A program made the position numbers and the translations under genes. From NCBI RefSeq assembly GCF_000331515.1, contig NZ_AMZO01000021.1, forward strand, positions 124,001-188,000: 64,000 bases of DNA, given 5' to 3'. The DNA comes from Photobacterium marinum. Its GTDB lineage: Bacteria > Pseudomonadota > Gammaproteobacteria > Enterobacterales > Vibrionaceae. Positions within the stretch are counted from its first letter, which is position 1. Every line of letters starts with the position of its first letter. The notes beneath the pieces are model-generated. The model searched no databases and had not been told where the DNA came from. It worked only from the letters and a program-made list of their open reading frames with translations. Below, piece after piece: positions 1 to 9,072 of this stretch.

Positions 1-366
1 GATATGGTTATCGGTGTCACCGGAGCAGAAATCATTAATACCCGGGCTATTCCCGAAAAGATACACCGCTGGCATTTATTTTCTGCCCTGACCCAGTGTT
101 CCGCCGGTGAACTGATTGATCGGCGAATATTAGGAAATTTGATTGTTCACCCTCAGGGGCTGTTTAAAAACGCACCTGATAAAGCCCGAAAAATATGGCT
201 AATAAACAAAATCGACCTGACTCATGACTACACCTCGCTGGTAAAACTGGCACAACAAGTTCTTGAGCAGGCCAACAATCTTGATGCCATCTGGCTGGCG
301 ACGATGAACAGTCAAGCACCGATTAAAGAAAGACTGGTAAAGCAGAAGTTGCCGATCGGCAATTAG
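1..366 (+). CDS. yqeC: YqeC-type selenium-dependent hydroxylase accessory protein, C-terminal part (cut by window edge)
   Basis: The reading frame is open from base 1, so only the last ~121 residues of a protein usually about 250 residues long are present. The visible part (VIGVTGAEIINTRAIPEKIHR, then an INKIDLT motif like the nucleotide-specificity motif of P-loop GTPases) fits the YqeC family. YqeC proteins co-occur with YqeB and selenium-dependent molybdenum hydroxylases and are thought to help mature their labile selenium-containing cofactor. yqeB starts 30 bases downstream on the same strand, which supports the call. Family assignment rests on recognition plus context; the N-terminal P-loop is outside the window. 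Confidence 0.8.
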   Translation, partial: DMVIGVTGAEIINTRAIPEKIHRWHLFSALTQCSAGELIDRRILGNLIVHPQGLFKNAPDKARKIWLINKIDLTHDYTSLVKLAQQVLEQANNLDAIWLATMNSQAPIKERLVKQKLPIGN

Positions 367-396
367 CTTTATCTAGAGACATTGAGGTCACGATTC

Positions 397-1995
397 ATGA
401 ACATCTTTGCTAAGGCAGCACAACTAGAAGAACAAAACACTCCATTCGCACTGGCTAATATTATCGAAACCCGCGGATCCGCACCTCGCCACTCAGGCCA
501 GATGATCGTCAAGAGCGACGGCGCCATCATAGGTACTGTCGGCGGCGGCATGATAGAACGCTACGTCATCGAACAATCACTGGAAGCCCTACAGGAACGT
601 AAACCACGCGTAGTTAAAGGCCGCATGACCCGTACTGGACCCGAAGCCATGGGGATGGATTGCGGTGGCGCGATGAGCGTATTTATTGATGTCTATGGCC
701 TGCGTCCGAACTTAATCCTGATCGGAGCAGGTCACGTTAACCGTGCGGTTGCCCACGCAGCTCACGTACTGGGTTTTGATATCACTGTCGCGGATGCCTA
801 CGCTGACAGCCTGGCAGAAGAGAATTTCCCGGCAGGAACCAAACGTGTTCAGGGGCAGACGATGGAAGATGCCATCGATCAGCTGGATATAAACAAAGAC
901 AGCTACGTGGTGATTGCCACCAACCACCAGGATCAGGATGCAATTACCAAAGTCGTCGACTGCGACACTAAATATACCGGCCTGATGGCCAGCCGCCGTA
1001 AGGTACAAACTCTGTTTAACCACCTGCGCAGTTGTAACGTCAGTGAAGCCCATATTCAGGCAATCCACTCACCGGTCGGCTTCAACATAGGCGCTGAAAC
1101 CCCGGAAGAAATTGCCATCAGCATCATGGGCGAGATCCTAAAAGTGAAGAACCAGGCCGCCGGTGGTCAAATGAAAGACGATACCCGCCTTAACCGCAAC
1201 AAACTGGTGATGATCCGCGGTGCCGGTGATATCGCTACCGGTGTTGCGATCCGCCTGCATAATGCCGGTTTCAAAGTGGTAATGACCGATATATCACAAC
1301 CTACCGTTATCCGCTGCACTGTTGCTTTCGCCCAGTGTCTGTATGGTGAATCGGTCGAAGTTGAAGGTGTTAAGGCGCAGAAGGCCATCACCACAGAAGA
1401 TGTATTCCGTATTCTGGATAACAAACAAATTCCGGTTCTGGTTGACGAAGAGTGTGCCTCAATCGACAAACTCAAACCAACCTTCCTGATTGATGCCATC
1501 CTTGCCAAACGTAACCTGGGAACCCGACGCGACATGGCACCAATCACCATTGCATTAGGCCCTGGCTTTACAGCCGGTATTGACTGCGATGCGGTAATCG
1601 AAACCAACAGAGGCCACTACATGGGCCGGGTTATCTATAACGGCGCAACTCAGCCAAACACAGGAATACCAGGCAATATCGCCGGGTACACCCACCAGCG
1701 TGTACTGCGCGCCCCATGTGAAGGCATTATGCATAACCATGTCAAACTCGGCGATATCGTAGAAGAAGGGGATGTTATTGCCCATGTCGGCGATACACCG
1801 GTTATTGCACCTTTGGGCGGTATGGTTCGCGGCTTGCTCAATGAAGGGCTGACAGTCACCGATGGCTTCAAGATTGGTGATATCGACCCTCGTGGTATTG
1901 AAGCTGACTTCACAACTGTATCAGACAAAGCCCGAGCAATCGGCGGCAGTGTTCTCGAAGCAATGCTTCACCTGGAGCAAACTACTTTGAATTAG
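397..1995 (+). CDS. yqeB: YqeB, selenium-dependent molybdenum hydroxylase maturation protein (XdhC-like plus EF2563-type domain)
   Basis: 532 residues, close to the E. coli protein. The N-terminus has the XdhC/CoxI signature (ETRGSAPRHSG near residue 24, then GTVGGGMIE), followed by a Rossmann loop GAGHVNRA near residue 109. A second domain starts near residue 272 with MIRGAGDIATGVAIRL and ends in a hybrid-motif-like stretch near residue 441 (VEEGDVIAHVGDTPVIAPLGG). XdhC-type proteins bind molybdenum cofactor and prepare it for xanthine-dehydrogenase-family enzymes; the YqeB branch is tied to the selenium-dependent ones. ATG 397 is chosen over an upstream in-frame TTG at 382 because GAGG lies 9 bases before it. 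The gene probably shares a transcript with yqeC and serves the molybdenum enzyme encoded at 5848-9569. Confidence 0.9.
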   Translation: MNIFAKAAQLEEQNTPFALANIIETRGSAPRHSGQMIVKSDGAIIGTVGGGMIERYVIEQSLEALQERKPRVVKGRMTRTGPEAMGMDCGGAMSVFIDVYGLRPNLILIGAGHVNRAVAHAAHVLGFDITVADAYADSLAEENFPAGTKRVQGQTMEDAIDQLDINKDSYVVIATNHQDQDAITKVVDCDTKYTGLMASRRKVQTLFNHLRSCNVSEAHIQAIHSPVGFNIGAETPEEIAISIMGEILKVKNQAAGGQMKDDTRLNRNKLVMIRGAGDIATGVAIRLHNAGFKVVMTDISQPTVIRCTVAFAQCLYGESVEVEGVKAQKAITTEDVFRILDNKQIPVLVDEECASIDKLKPTFLIDAILAKRNLGTRRDMAPITIALGPGFTAGIDCDAVIETNRGHYMGRVIYNGATQPNTGIPGNIAGYTHQRVLRAPCEGIMHNHVKLGDIVEEGDVIAHVGDTPVIAPLGGMVRGLLNEGLTVTDGFKIGDIDPRGIEADFTTVSDKARAIGGSVLEAMLHLEQTTLN

Positions 1996-2135
1996 GATTT
2001 AAATCAATAATTTAGGCTATTTGCCGTGATACTATCGCGGCTATTAGGACATCAACGACATGGCTGATTCCGCACCTTTGGTCAGAAAGCTATCGACTGG
2101 TAAACCGGAACAGCCATCATGGAGTGAGTATCGTT

Positions 2136-2582
2136 ATGAAAACACATAGCTATTTCCATCGTTTCGTTACCAGCGTGGTATTAATGTCAGCCGCTGCTAT
2201 TGCCCTTAAAGGCTTTTATATGCCGGAGCATATAGCTCTGTTGCTCAGGGATACCGGACTTGCCCCCATGGTGTATGTTGATGTCCTTTCTTTTGCCCTT
2301 CCCCTTGCCTTAACCGTCTGCGCTTTACTGGCTATCAGCTCTCTAACATCAATCGCCCCGGTTGTATTTTGTCTTGGCATCTACGTTGCTCTTTCTGGTC
2401 TTGCGCTTTATCAGGGATTGCACTTCGACTGCGGCTGCTACCTGCCAGGCTCCGTTGAATCACAAGTCTACAGTCAGCTTGAACCACAGTTCATTATTCA
2501 GGCACTGATCACAGCTGTTGCTGGCGGTCTGTATGCATTCAACTTGCGTTTTATGAAGTGCACCGCAATGCATACAGCGTAA
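2136..2582 (+). CDS. MauE/DoxX-like four-helix membrane protein with a DCGC cysteine pair
   Basis: 148 residues, almost entirely hydrophobic, with about four membrane segments. A conserved-looking FDCGCY motif sits between the third and fourth segments, as in MauE/DoxX-type redox membrane proteins where such cysteines take part in thiol-disulfide exchange. ATG 2136 is preferred over GTG 2124 because GGAG lies just upstream. The next gene, 66 bases on, is a secreted rhodanese, so the pair may move electrons or sulfane sulfur across the inner membrane. Its place directly after yqeB raises a link with selenium or sulfur supply, but that is inference. Exact family assignment is uncertain. Confidence 0.6.
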   Translation: MKTHSYFHRFVTSVVLMSAAAIALKGFYMPEHIALLLRDTGLAPMVYVDVLSFALPLALTVCALLAISSLTSIAPVVFCLGIYVALSGLALYQGLHFDCGCYLPGSVESQVYSQLEPQFIIQALITAVAGGLYAFNLRFMKCTAMHTA

Positions 2583-2648
2583 TTTTGCTATTATCCGTTT
2601 TCTTTTTTTGCCGCCCTTTGCGGAAAACTCACACATTAGGAGTAAATC

Positions 2649-3212
2649 ATGCCTTTCAGCAAACTACGTATTCATCGTCCGCGACGAAGCTTTCTGCTTA
2701 ATGCATTCATTATCACTGCGGGTCTGATGATTGTTCCCCTGACGGCAAATGCCGGTCTTTTCGATGGCAAATTCAAGACTGAAGTTCAAACTGAACAAGT
2801 TGCGATTAAACTTCATAACGATACCCTTGCTGGTGGTTACCAGCTGATTGACACTCAGGGCGTGAAGAACCTTCTGGACAGCGGTAAAGAGGTGTTGGTT
2901 GTTGATGCAATGCCTTACAAGGACAGCTACAAAAAGGAGCACATTCCTTCAGCTCTTCAATTCGAGTTCCCGATTGCAGACATGCATGAATGGAACACAG
3001 CGCAAACTGACGGAAAATCGCTTAAAACCTTTACACAGTTACTGGGTGCAGACAAAGACAAAACACTGGTGTTCTACTGTGGATTTGTTAAGTGCGGTCG
3101 AAGCCACAATGCTGCAGCATGGGCTATTAAACTGGGTTACAACAATGTTTACCGCTACCCAGGCGGCATCTATGCATGGAAAGGCGCAGGCTTTGACACT
3201 GCTGGTGAATAA
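2649..3212 (+). CDS. Periplasmic rhodanese-domain sulfurtransferase
   Basis: 187 residues. A basic start (residues 1-16) and a hydrophobic stretch (about 17-37, ending TANA) form a signal peptide or membrane anchor. The single rhodanese domain runs from about residue 60 to the end. VLVVDAMP marks its first conserved strand, and the active-site loop is FYCGFVKCGRSH, of the two-cysteine type (YCxxxKCxRS). Such proteins transfer sulfane sulfur or handle thiols. AGGAG precedes the ATG. The gene is transcribed with the MauE-like gene before it and ends at a clear terminator. The substrate cannot be told from sequence. Confidence 0.85.
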   Translation: MPFSKLRIHRPRRSFLLNAFIITAGLMIVPLTANAGLFDGKFKTEVQTEQVAIKLHNDTLAGGYQLIDTQGVKNLLDSGKEVLVVDAMPYKDSYKKEHIPSALQFEFPIADMHEWNTAQTDGKSLKTFTQLLGADKDKTLVFYCGFVKCGRSHNAAAWAIKLGYNNVYRYPGGIYAWKGAGFDTAGE

Positions 3213-3253
3213 GCGGTTTATTTATTAACCTCAAAAATCAGCAAGATGAAAAG

Positions 3254-3284
3254 AAAAAAGGTGAGACACGTTCTCACCTTTTTT
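3254..3284 (+). terminator. Rho-independent terminator after the rhodanese gene
   Basis: Stem arms GGTGAGA (3260-3266) and TCTCACC (3272-3278), extended by an A-run before and a T-run after (3279-3284). It lies 40 bases after the rhodanese stop. Confidence 0.9.
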
Positions 3285-3417
3285 ATTGATAATGCATACA
3301 AGCACTCCTTCTAATAATTACGCAGGAAAAATTTCCTGGAACAAGGCAGAGTTTGCAGTAACTAGTGGGCATAATTTCAAAAATTCTAACGCAGTAACAG
3401 GTAATTTTAACCAGTAA

Positions 3418-3867
3418 TTAAAATGATATCTGTGAGTCTAGGGTCACCACCAAATTATAATGTTTAGTATCCACCAGCCCGACTGGCACCATGCCCAAAT
3501 TAAACGTCCAGAAATCAAACGGAGCCAGTTTCAGATAAGGCTGCGCAAGTGGCACAACTGGCATATCAGTCTCTTCTTCATAACCCGTTGAACCGCCGAG
3601 ACGCACCCCAAAGCCCATATATGATGTAGCATCATACTCAAATGCTTTGTACACCGCGACACTCTGACGGCGATAACTGTTCTCAAACGAAATAATACCG
3701 TAACCATCCACTTCGGCACCGAGGCCAAGATTTACTTCATTGAGATTAATACAATTATTACTGGGACAAAAATAATGCTGGCTGGCAATTGGGACCGTCA
3801 TTCGTATATCACTTGCAGCAGCCATAGAGGAAGCAAAGGCGAAACCAATCGCTAATGCTCTTTTCAT
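3418..3867 (-). CDS. Small secreted protein, probable outer-membrane beta-barrel
   Basis: 149 residues with a clear signal peptide (MKRALAIGFAFASSMAAA, cleaved before SD). The mature part alternates hydrophobic and polar residues, with runs such as NEVNLGLGAEVDGYGIISFENSYRR, and ends in phenylalanine (LDSQISF), as outer-membrane barrels do. The FENSYRR...SVAVYK...G.STGYE pattern resembles small barrel proteins found in Vibrio and phages, but I do not recognise a named family with certainty. Two cysteines (FCPSNNC) could form a disulfide. It is monocistronic and faces the rhodanese gene tail to tail. Function unknown. Confidence 0.65.
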   Translation of the reverse strand: MKRALAIGFAFASSMAAASDIRMTVPIASQHYFCPSNNCINLNEVNLGLGAEVDGYGIISFENSYRRQSVAVYKAFEYDATSYMGFGVRLGGSTGYEEETDMPVVPLAQPYLKLAPFDFWTFNLGMVPVGLVDTKHYNLVVTLDSQISF

Positions 3868-4499
3868 TTCTAAGTTCCTGTTATTTCTTAATCGTGATAT
3901 TCATGGCGCACTAAACCACACCAGAGAATCACCCTTAGATTGCTGATGTTTAGTACCTTTATTTTTATTTCAGTGAGTTAGATTGATATAACAATATTTA
4001 TCCTGACATACTCAATACTGTTATTCCTATCTTTCAGACATTTATCTTTCTTATAGCAACACCCTTTCTCTTTTTTAAATTAACAAGACAGTTTGCTGGT
4101 TCAACGCCTGACAATTCAGGCATCATTAATCACATAGGAGAACACATAATGACCAGTTTTCATTTTTAGTCAAATGTGAAATATCGATAATGCGCACAAA
4201 AAAGTCTTAGCGCTGAGAAAAACAGTGGTTGATTAAAATAATGTATTGAGAAATTTCGACTTTATATTTTCAATTATTTTTCAGGATGAGTTGTAATTAT
4301 TTATGATCACCTGAACAAAAAAGTACTATTTCGCAATTTCACACCTTTTATATGCAACTGCAGCGACAAGGCCGGACAATATGCCAGCCTCAAACATCAC
4401 AGGTTCAGTATAAAAACAGGTATAGTACTTACGAGCATGGCTGAAGCTCAGACATTATCAAGTCCCCCCCATTAACGAACACCCTCATCAAGTAGAGCC
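3868..4499. other. AT-rich intergenic stretch with a hairpin and a six-codon open frame
   Basis: No gene of normal size is visible in these 632 bases. A hairpin GCCTGA/TCAGGC lies at 4106-4121. A strong Shine-Dalgarno sequence (TAGGAG, 4135-4140) is followed by ATG at 4149, but the frame stops after six codons (4149-4169). The rest is AT-rich, with a run of six C at about 4465. Confidence 0.5.
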
Positions 4500-5318
4500 T
4501 CACCCAGCAAGACCCTCCTGCACCAGCAATTGAGTCAGTCGCTCAACGATCTCATCTATCAAGCTAAGAATTTGTTTATTGTCAGCAGCATTCGCAGAGC
4601 TGATTTGTAATAATAACGCAGTTAAATTATGTTCGAACAATTCCGGTAACTTATTACAATTATGAAGAGCAATATTGATAAGCTTTTTCTCTCCGGGATG
4701 CGGCATTTCATTTATGGCAAAAACAATATCAAAGTAACTAGCAATAAATTCTGCAATACGATGATTAACGCTAATAATATCATTTCTCGCCAGTGCCTTT
4801 TTAATCTGATTGCGATACGCAGGCATACTTGAGTTAAGCAATGGATAGTTTTTTGAAATTATATTTCTTTTCAATTCACCAGGATAACTTACTGAGTATT
4901 TATCAATGAGTATTCCAGCCTTTCCATCCCGTTCATAGAGTACTTTTGAGTTCAGAAGGTTATACCAAAAACAAGTGCTGTATCCGGTACTTGCCTGATA
5001 AACATTTACCACTCTATTTAATTCTTTATCCAGCCAGTCAATATTTCGGTATATTAATTCTATTTCTGTTCCGTCTTTCAATACTCCATCATCTTCTGTT
5101 TCCCAATATTGATTGTTAATTTCCATATATGAGCAGTATTGGTCAGTAATCTCTTTTCTCACCTCTACAGGAATGTCATTACTTGTGTAAATATAAACAT
5201 CGTAATCTGATAGCTCATCATCGGCCTGAACGGCTCTGGAGCCGGCAAGTAAAATCGCGTCCACTTGCTCCAACTTTGAAAAGCTCTTCACCATTTCATC
5301 AAAGTAAAAATTGCCCAC
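4500..5318 (-). CDS. Nucleotidyltransferase-domain protein (DUF4037-like)
   Basis: 272 residues. The N-terminus has the pol-beta-type nucleotidyltransferase signature: LLAGSRA near residue 23, followed by LSDYDVYIY with the two metal-binding aspartates; EIELIYR further on could hold the third acidic residue. The C-terminal half is helical, as in aminoglycoside-type or DUF4037 transferases. The start is GTG at 5318 with AGGAG six bases upstream. Flanked by long AT-rich spacers and apparently alone. The substrate is unknown; an antibiotic-modifying role is possible but not supported by specific residues I can see. Confidence 0.75.
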   Translation of the reverse strand: MGNFYFDEMVKSFSKLEQVDAILLAGSRAVQADDELSDYDVYIYTSNDIPVEVRKEITDQYCSYMEINNQYWETEDDGVLKDGTEIELIYRNIDWLDKELNRVVNVYQASTGYSTCFWYNLLNSKVLYERDGKAGILIDKYSVSYPGELKRNIISKNYPLLNSSMPAYRNQIKKALARNDIISVNHRIAEFIASYFDIVFAINEMPHPGEKKLINIALHNCNKLPELFEHNLTALLLQISSANAADNKQILSLIDEIVERLTQLLVQEGLAG

Positions 5319-5847
5319 TTGTTACTCCTGTTGTGCTTAGCAGTTTAAAAACTGACAAAGAGTAACCGGACTGAATTACACAATATGTGCGCCTGACATC
5401 ATTAACGAGCCCACGGTAAGCATAAATATGCTCGCGCTATCAATAATTAAACAGTGAATATCATTTTGATACTTGTTCTCTCAGGATCAGTTTCAATTTG
5501 AACGAATAAAACTTTTCATTACCTACGCATGTCACAATTTTATGGTCTTGATTCTAAAGAAGATCGACTTTCATGCTGCTCTTTGTGTTGATTCGACAGT
5601 CAATATCTCATCAAGATCACGTTTAACAACATAAGTAGCTGTTTTCACTTCATTCTGGTCTGAATCCTGCCTGATGCTCCCTGTCGAAGTTGCCACTGGC
5701 ACCTTAAAGGTTTGGTTGTCCTGACAAGACAACCTGTCGGACACGTCACCGACACGCCAGTGTTTAATCATCCTCGATGCAGCAATTCAAACCAATAAGT
5801 TGTTTGTCATTGGCTAATACACCAGCCAATGTAAGAGGGAGCAATAC
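5319..5847. promoter_or_regulatory. Upstream region of the molybdenum-hydroxylase operon
   Basis: No convincing gene lies here. Three things stand out. A palindrome TATCA-TTT-TGATA sits at 5459-5471 with another TATCA at 5438-5442. Two consecutive hairpins are at 5714-5734 (GGTTGTC/GACAACC) and 5735-5754 (TGTCGG/CCGACA). A weak sigma-54-like pattern, GG at 5657 and GC at 5669 with 10 bases between, is also present. AGAGGGAGC just before ATG 5848 is a strong ribosome binding site. Confidence 0.5.
5459..5471. promoter_or_regulatory. Putative activator site TATCA-N3-TGATA upstream of the molybdenum-hydroxylase operon
   Basis: Perfect inverted repeat with a three-base spacer, about 380 bases before the gene at 5848. 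The same arrangement occurs at 32432-32444 in front of ygeW. That shared use suggests a common regulator, most simply the sigma-54 activator encoded at 32574. Confidence 0.45.
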
Positions 5848-8800
5848 ATGACGCGTTACAACCAGGTAGGTAAAGGCCTACCACGCACAGACGGCCTGGC
5901 CAAGGTTACAGGTCAGGCAATATATGGAGATGATATTAAAATGCCCGGAATGCTGTATGGTGTGTGTCGCTATACAGATATACCCGCCGGGAAGATATTA
6001 AGCATTGACACATCTGAAGCTGACGCCATTGAGGGCGTAGTACGGATTGCTACTTTTGATGATATTCCCGGTGACCCTACCGCCGGTGTTATCATTCGCG
6101 ACTACCATCCTATCTGCCGCGATTTTGTTCGCTATAGCGGCGATGTGGTTGCAGTTGTCGCCGCTGAGACCTACGAGGCAGCCTGCCTTGCCGCCGACAA
6201 AATTAAGGTCGAATATGAACTTTTCGCACCAATCAATACTGTCCATGAGGCACTGGAGCCCGACGCCCGGCTAATCCACCCGGAATCCGGTTCCAATATC
6301 GTCGCTGAACACCATACCCATAAAGGGGATGCAGCGATGGCCATAGAACAGGCTGAAATGGTGCTGGAGCGAACTTATCAGGTCGGCTTCCAGGAGCACG
6401 GTTATATCGAACCAGAATCGATTACCGCCTATCTTGATCCGACTTCCCGTGACCTTATTATCACAGGCTCGATCCAGAACCCGCACCGGGTTCGGGGATT
6501 TGTTGCCGGATTCATGGGACTAAACCAATCACAAGTTGATGTTCGCCGCGCCGTTATGGGCGGTTCATTCGGGGGTAAAGATGACGGTGTCGACCACCTA
6601 GCCTGTCGAACCGCACTGATGGCATCGCTGACCGGGCGCCCGGTCAAAATCACCTACACTCGCGAACAATCCATTATCGAAAGCACCAAGCGGCACCCCT
6701 ACCACATGAACTATAAGGTAGGTTTCAGCCGGGACGGCCGCATTCAGGGTATCAAGATTGACATTCTTGCCGATGCCGGTGGCTACGCTGCTTGTACACC
6801 TTTCGTCACCTGGCGCTCCGTCGTTCAGGCTGCCGGCCCTTACGATATTGAACATGTTCGGGTCGATATTAAAGGCGTCTATACCAATAACAGTATGTCC
6901 GGGGCAATGCGGGGATTCGGTTCTCCTCAGATCATTTTTGCCAATGAATCCCTGATGGACGAAATAGCCGAAGCTTGCAACCTGGATCCGGTTAAGATCA
7001 GAGAAATCAACGCCCTTAAGCAAGGCGGTAAGAGTATTACCGGCCAATGCTTTGACAACCATACGGTTTCCGCTATTGAAGTGTTGGACAAAGCAGCGCA
7101 GCAGTCAGAGTTCCTTGCAAAACAGGAGCATTACCGTCGCCTTAATGCCAGCCGCGATCCGGTGAAATACGGTATCGGCCTGGCGCTGAGCTACCGGGGC
7201 TGTTCAATGGGGGCAGAAGGTGTTGATACTTCAAGCGCACTGGTGACAGTGAATGCGGACGGCAGTGTCAATGTCTCCACCGGGGTATGCGAAAACGGTC
7301 AGGGTCTGCAAACAACCATGTCGACCATTGCCGCCGAAGTACTCGGACTAAAACTTGCTGACGTCAACTTTGTAGAGCCACCGACGTCCTTAATTGCGGA
7401 TGGCGGCCCGACTGTTGCGTCACGCGCGACCGTCACCGGCGGTAATGCGGTGAAAGACGGCGCTGAGAAGATCAAAGCCCGGATTTTCGATGTGATAAAA
7501 GCCGATCTCGGCGTCAGTCAGATCGACGAAACCCACTGGGCTGACGGTTATATCCAAAGCAAACACGATGACGAAAACAAAATCAGTTTTGCTGACGCAG
7601 CCAATAAAACCAAATGGGCCGGTGTTAACCTCGCCGCGTATGGCTGGTTCGATCAGCCCGCCATTCACTGGGATGAAGAGAAAGGCACTGGCTCGCCTTA
7701 TTTCACCTGGGTATACGGCTGTCAGATCGTTGACCTGAAAGTAGATACCAGCACAGGTAAAGTCGAGCTGCTTGATGTCACTGCTGTGCATGATGTCGGT
7801 CAGGTAATTAACAAGGTCGGTTTTGAAGGCCAGGTCGCGGGCGGTATCGCTCAGGGATTCGGCCTCGGGGTACTTGAAGACTTCAACATTGAACACGGTA
7901 ACGTTAAGTCCGAAAACCTCGACAGCTACCTGCTGCCAACTATTAAGGACATTCCGACACTTAATATTGAGGCTGTAGAAAACCATGACGCCGGAGGCCC
8001 GTTCGGTGCCAAGAGTATCGGTGAACCGGCTGCCGAACTGGCTGCCGCCGCAATTACCAATGCCGTTGCTTTTGCAACAAGTGTCCGGCACCGCCAATTA
8101 CCGCTGACCCTTGAGCAAATTTTCCTTGGCTACAACCTGAAAAAACCAGCTCGTCAGAGTGAACTGGTTCATGCCTCGGAAGAGAAAAAGCAGACTCATC
8201 GCATCAACGGCTTCAGTGTTATTAATCCGTCATCACTGGATGAAGCACTGTCGCAACTGGCTGACGGTAAAGCAACGGCCCTCGCAGGCGGTACCGATGT
8301 GCTGGTACAGGGACGTCTGCAAAATTCTCCCCGTACACTCATCAACATCGCCGGATTAGCTGAATTATGCGGCATAGAAGAAACAGACTCTCACGTGATT
8401 ATCGGTAGCGGTGTCAACTTCAACCGCCTGACAGAACATCCTGCTGTTCAGGACGCTTTCCCGCTGCTTGCTACCGCCTGTCACACTATCGGCTCAAACC
8501 AGATCCGTAACCGAGCTACTATCGGCGGTAACATCGTCAATGCTGCTCCGTGTGCCGACTCAGTTCCACCTTTGGTTGCTTATGGAGCCGATGTTGAACT
8601 TCGCTCGGTAGACACTACACGACGCATGTCGTTGTCAGAGTTCATTACCGGCGGTTACCGCACTGAACTACAGCAAGGTGAATTACTCACCCGGGTATTC
8701 ATTCCTAAGCTGCCCCATCAGCATTTTGTCCAGAAATACAGCCAGCTCGGACGACGTAATGCCCTCAACATTACCCGCCTCAGCCTGACCTGCCTAATGG

Positions 8801-9072
8801 ATTTCAATGCCGACGATTCGGTTCGGGAATGTCGACTGGTTGATGGTGCATTGTTCAGTAAACCGCAACGGTTAACCCCTGCCGAAGAAGTACTTATTAA
8901 CCAAACGCTGACGGTTGAATCCATTAACCAAGCCATCGAGGTTTTGAAAGAGATGATAGACAGTGCGATCGGCGGTCGCTGGTCTGCTGCTTATAAACAG
9001 CCGGTTTATCTCAACATGTTCAGAGATCTGATGAACGAGATCCAAAAGCAACAGCAAGGAGAAGCATTATGA
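5848..9072 (+). CDS. Xanthine-dehydrogenase-family enzyme, molybdenum-binding and FAD-binding subunits fused
   Basis: 1074 residues. Residues 1-760 form the molybdenum-cofactor subunit: VTGQAIYGDD near 21, MGGSFGGKDD near 236, MRGFGSPQ, and the catalytic-glutamate motif GAKSIGEPAAE near 720. Residues ~788-1070 form the FAD subunit of the CoxM/XdhB type: ALAGGTDVLVQGR near 810 and ATIGGNIVNAAP near 889. In most relatives these are separate chains. The 2Fe-2S subunit follows with a 4-base overlap, so the enzyme likely works as a Mo-FAD plus Fe-S complex in the cytoplasm that oxidises a purine. yqeB/yqeC nearby point to a selenium-dependent cofactor. Exact substrate (xanthine, urate-related or dioxopurine) is not readable from sequence. 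Confidence 0.9.
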   Translation: MTRYNQVGKGLPRTDGLAKVTGQAIYGDDIKMPGMLYGVCRYTDIPAGKILSIDTSEADAIEGVVRIATFDDIPGDPTAGVIIRDYHPICRDFVRYSGDVVAVVAAETYEAACLAADKIKVEYELFAPINTVHEALEPDARLIHPESGSNIVAEHHTHKGDAAMAIEQAEMVLERTYQVGFQEHGYIEPESITAYLDPTSRDLIITGSIQNPHRVRGFVAGFMGLNQSQVDVRRAVMGGSFGGKDDGVDHLACRTALMASLTGRPVKITYTREQSIIESTKRHPYHMNYKVGFSRDGRIQGIKIDILADAGGYAACTPFVTWRSVVQAAGPYDIEHVRVDIKGVYTNNSMSGAMRGFGSPQIIFANESLMDEIAEACNLDPVKIREINALKQGGKSITGQCFDNHTVSAIEVLDKAAQQSEFLAKQEHYRRLNASRDPVKYGIGLALSYRGCSMGAEGVDTSSALVTVNADGSVNVSTGVCENGQGLQTTMSTIAAEVLGLKLADVNFVEPPTSLIADGGPTVASRATVTGGNAVKDGAEKIKARIFDVIKADLGVSQIDETHWADGYIQSKHDDENKISFADAANKTKWAGVNLAAYGWFDQPAIHWDEEKGTGSPYFTWVYGCQIVDLKVDTSTGKVELLDVTAVHDVGQVINKVGFEGQVAGGIAQGFGLGVLEDFNIEHGNVKSENLDSYLLPTIKDIPTLNIEAVENHDAGGPFGAKSIGEPAAELAAAAITNAVAFATSVRHRQLPLTLEQIFLGYNLKKPARQSELVHASEEKKQTHRINGFSVINPSSLDEALSQLADGKATALAGGTDVLVQGRLQNSPRTLINIAGLAELCGIEETDSHVIIGSGVNFNRLTEHPAVQDAFPLLATACHTIGSNQIRNRATIGGNIVNAAPCADSVPPLVAYGADVELRSVDTTRRMSLSEFITGGYRTELQQGELLTRVFIPKLPHQHFVQKYSQLGRRNALNITRLSLTCLMDFNADDSVRECRLVDGALFSKPQRLTPAEEVLINQTLTVESINQAIEVLKEMIDSAIGGRWSAAYKQPVYLNMFRDLMNEIQKQQQGEAL

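Noticed and set aside
4081-4145. Possible integron attC-like repeat (AACAAGACAG...TTCAACGCC)
   Set aside because: It lacks the paired R'' and L'' boxes and a long imperfect palindrome, and no cassette array surrounds it.
5571-5771. 66-codon minus-strand frame upstream of the molybdenum enzyme
   Set aside because: No ribosome binding site, no recognisable content, and it overlaps the paired hairpins that are better explained as a leader.
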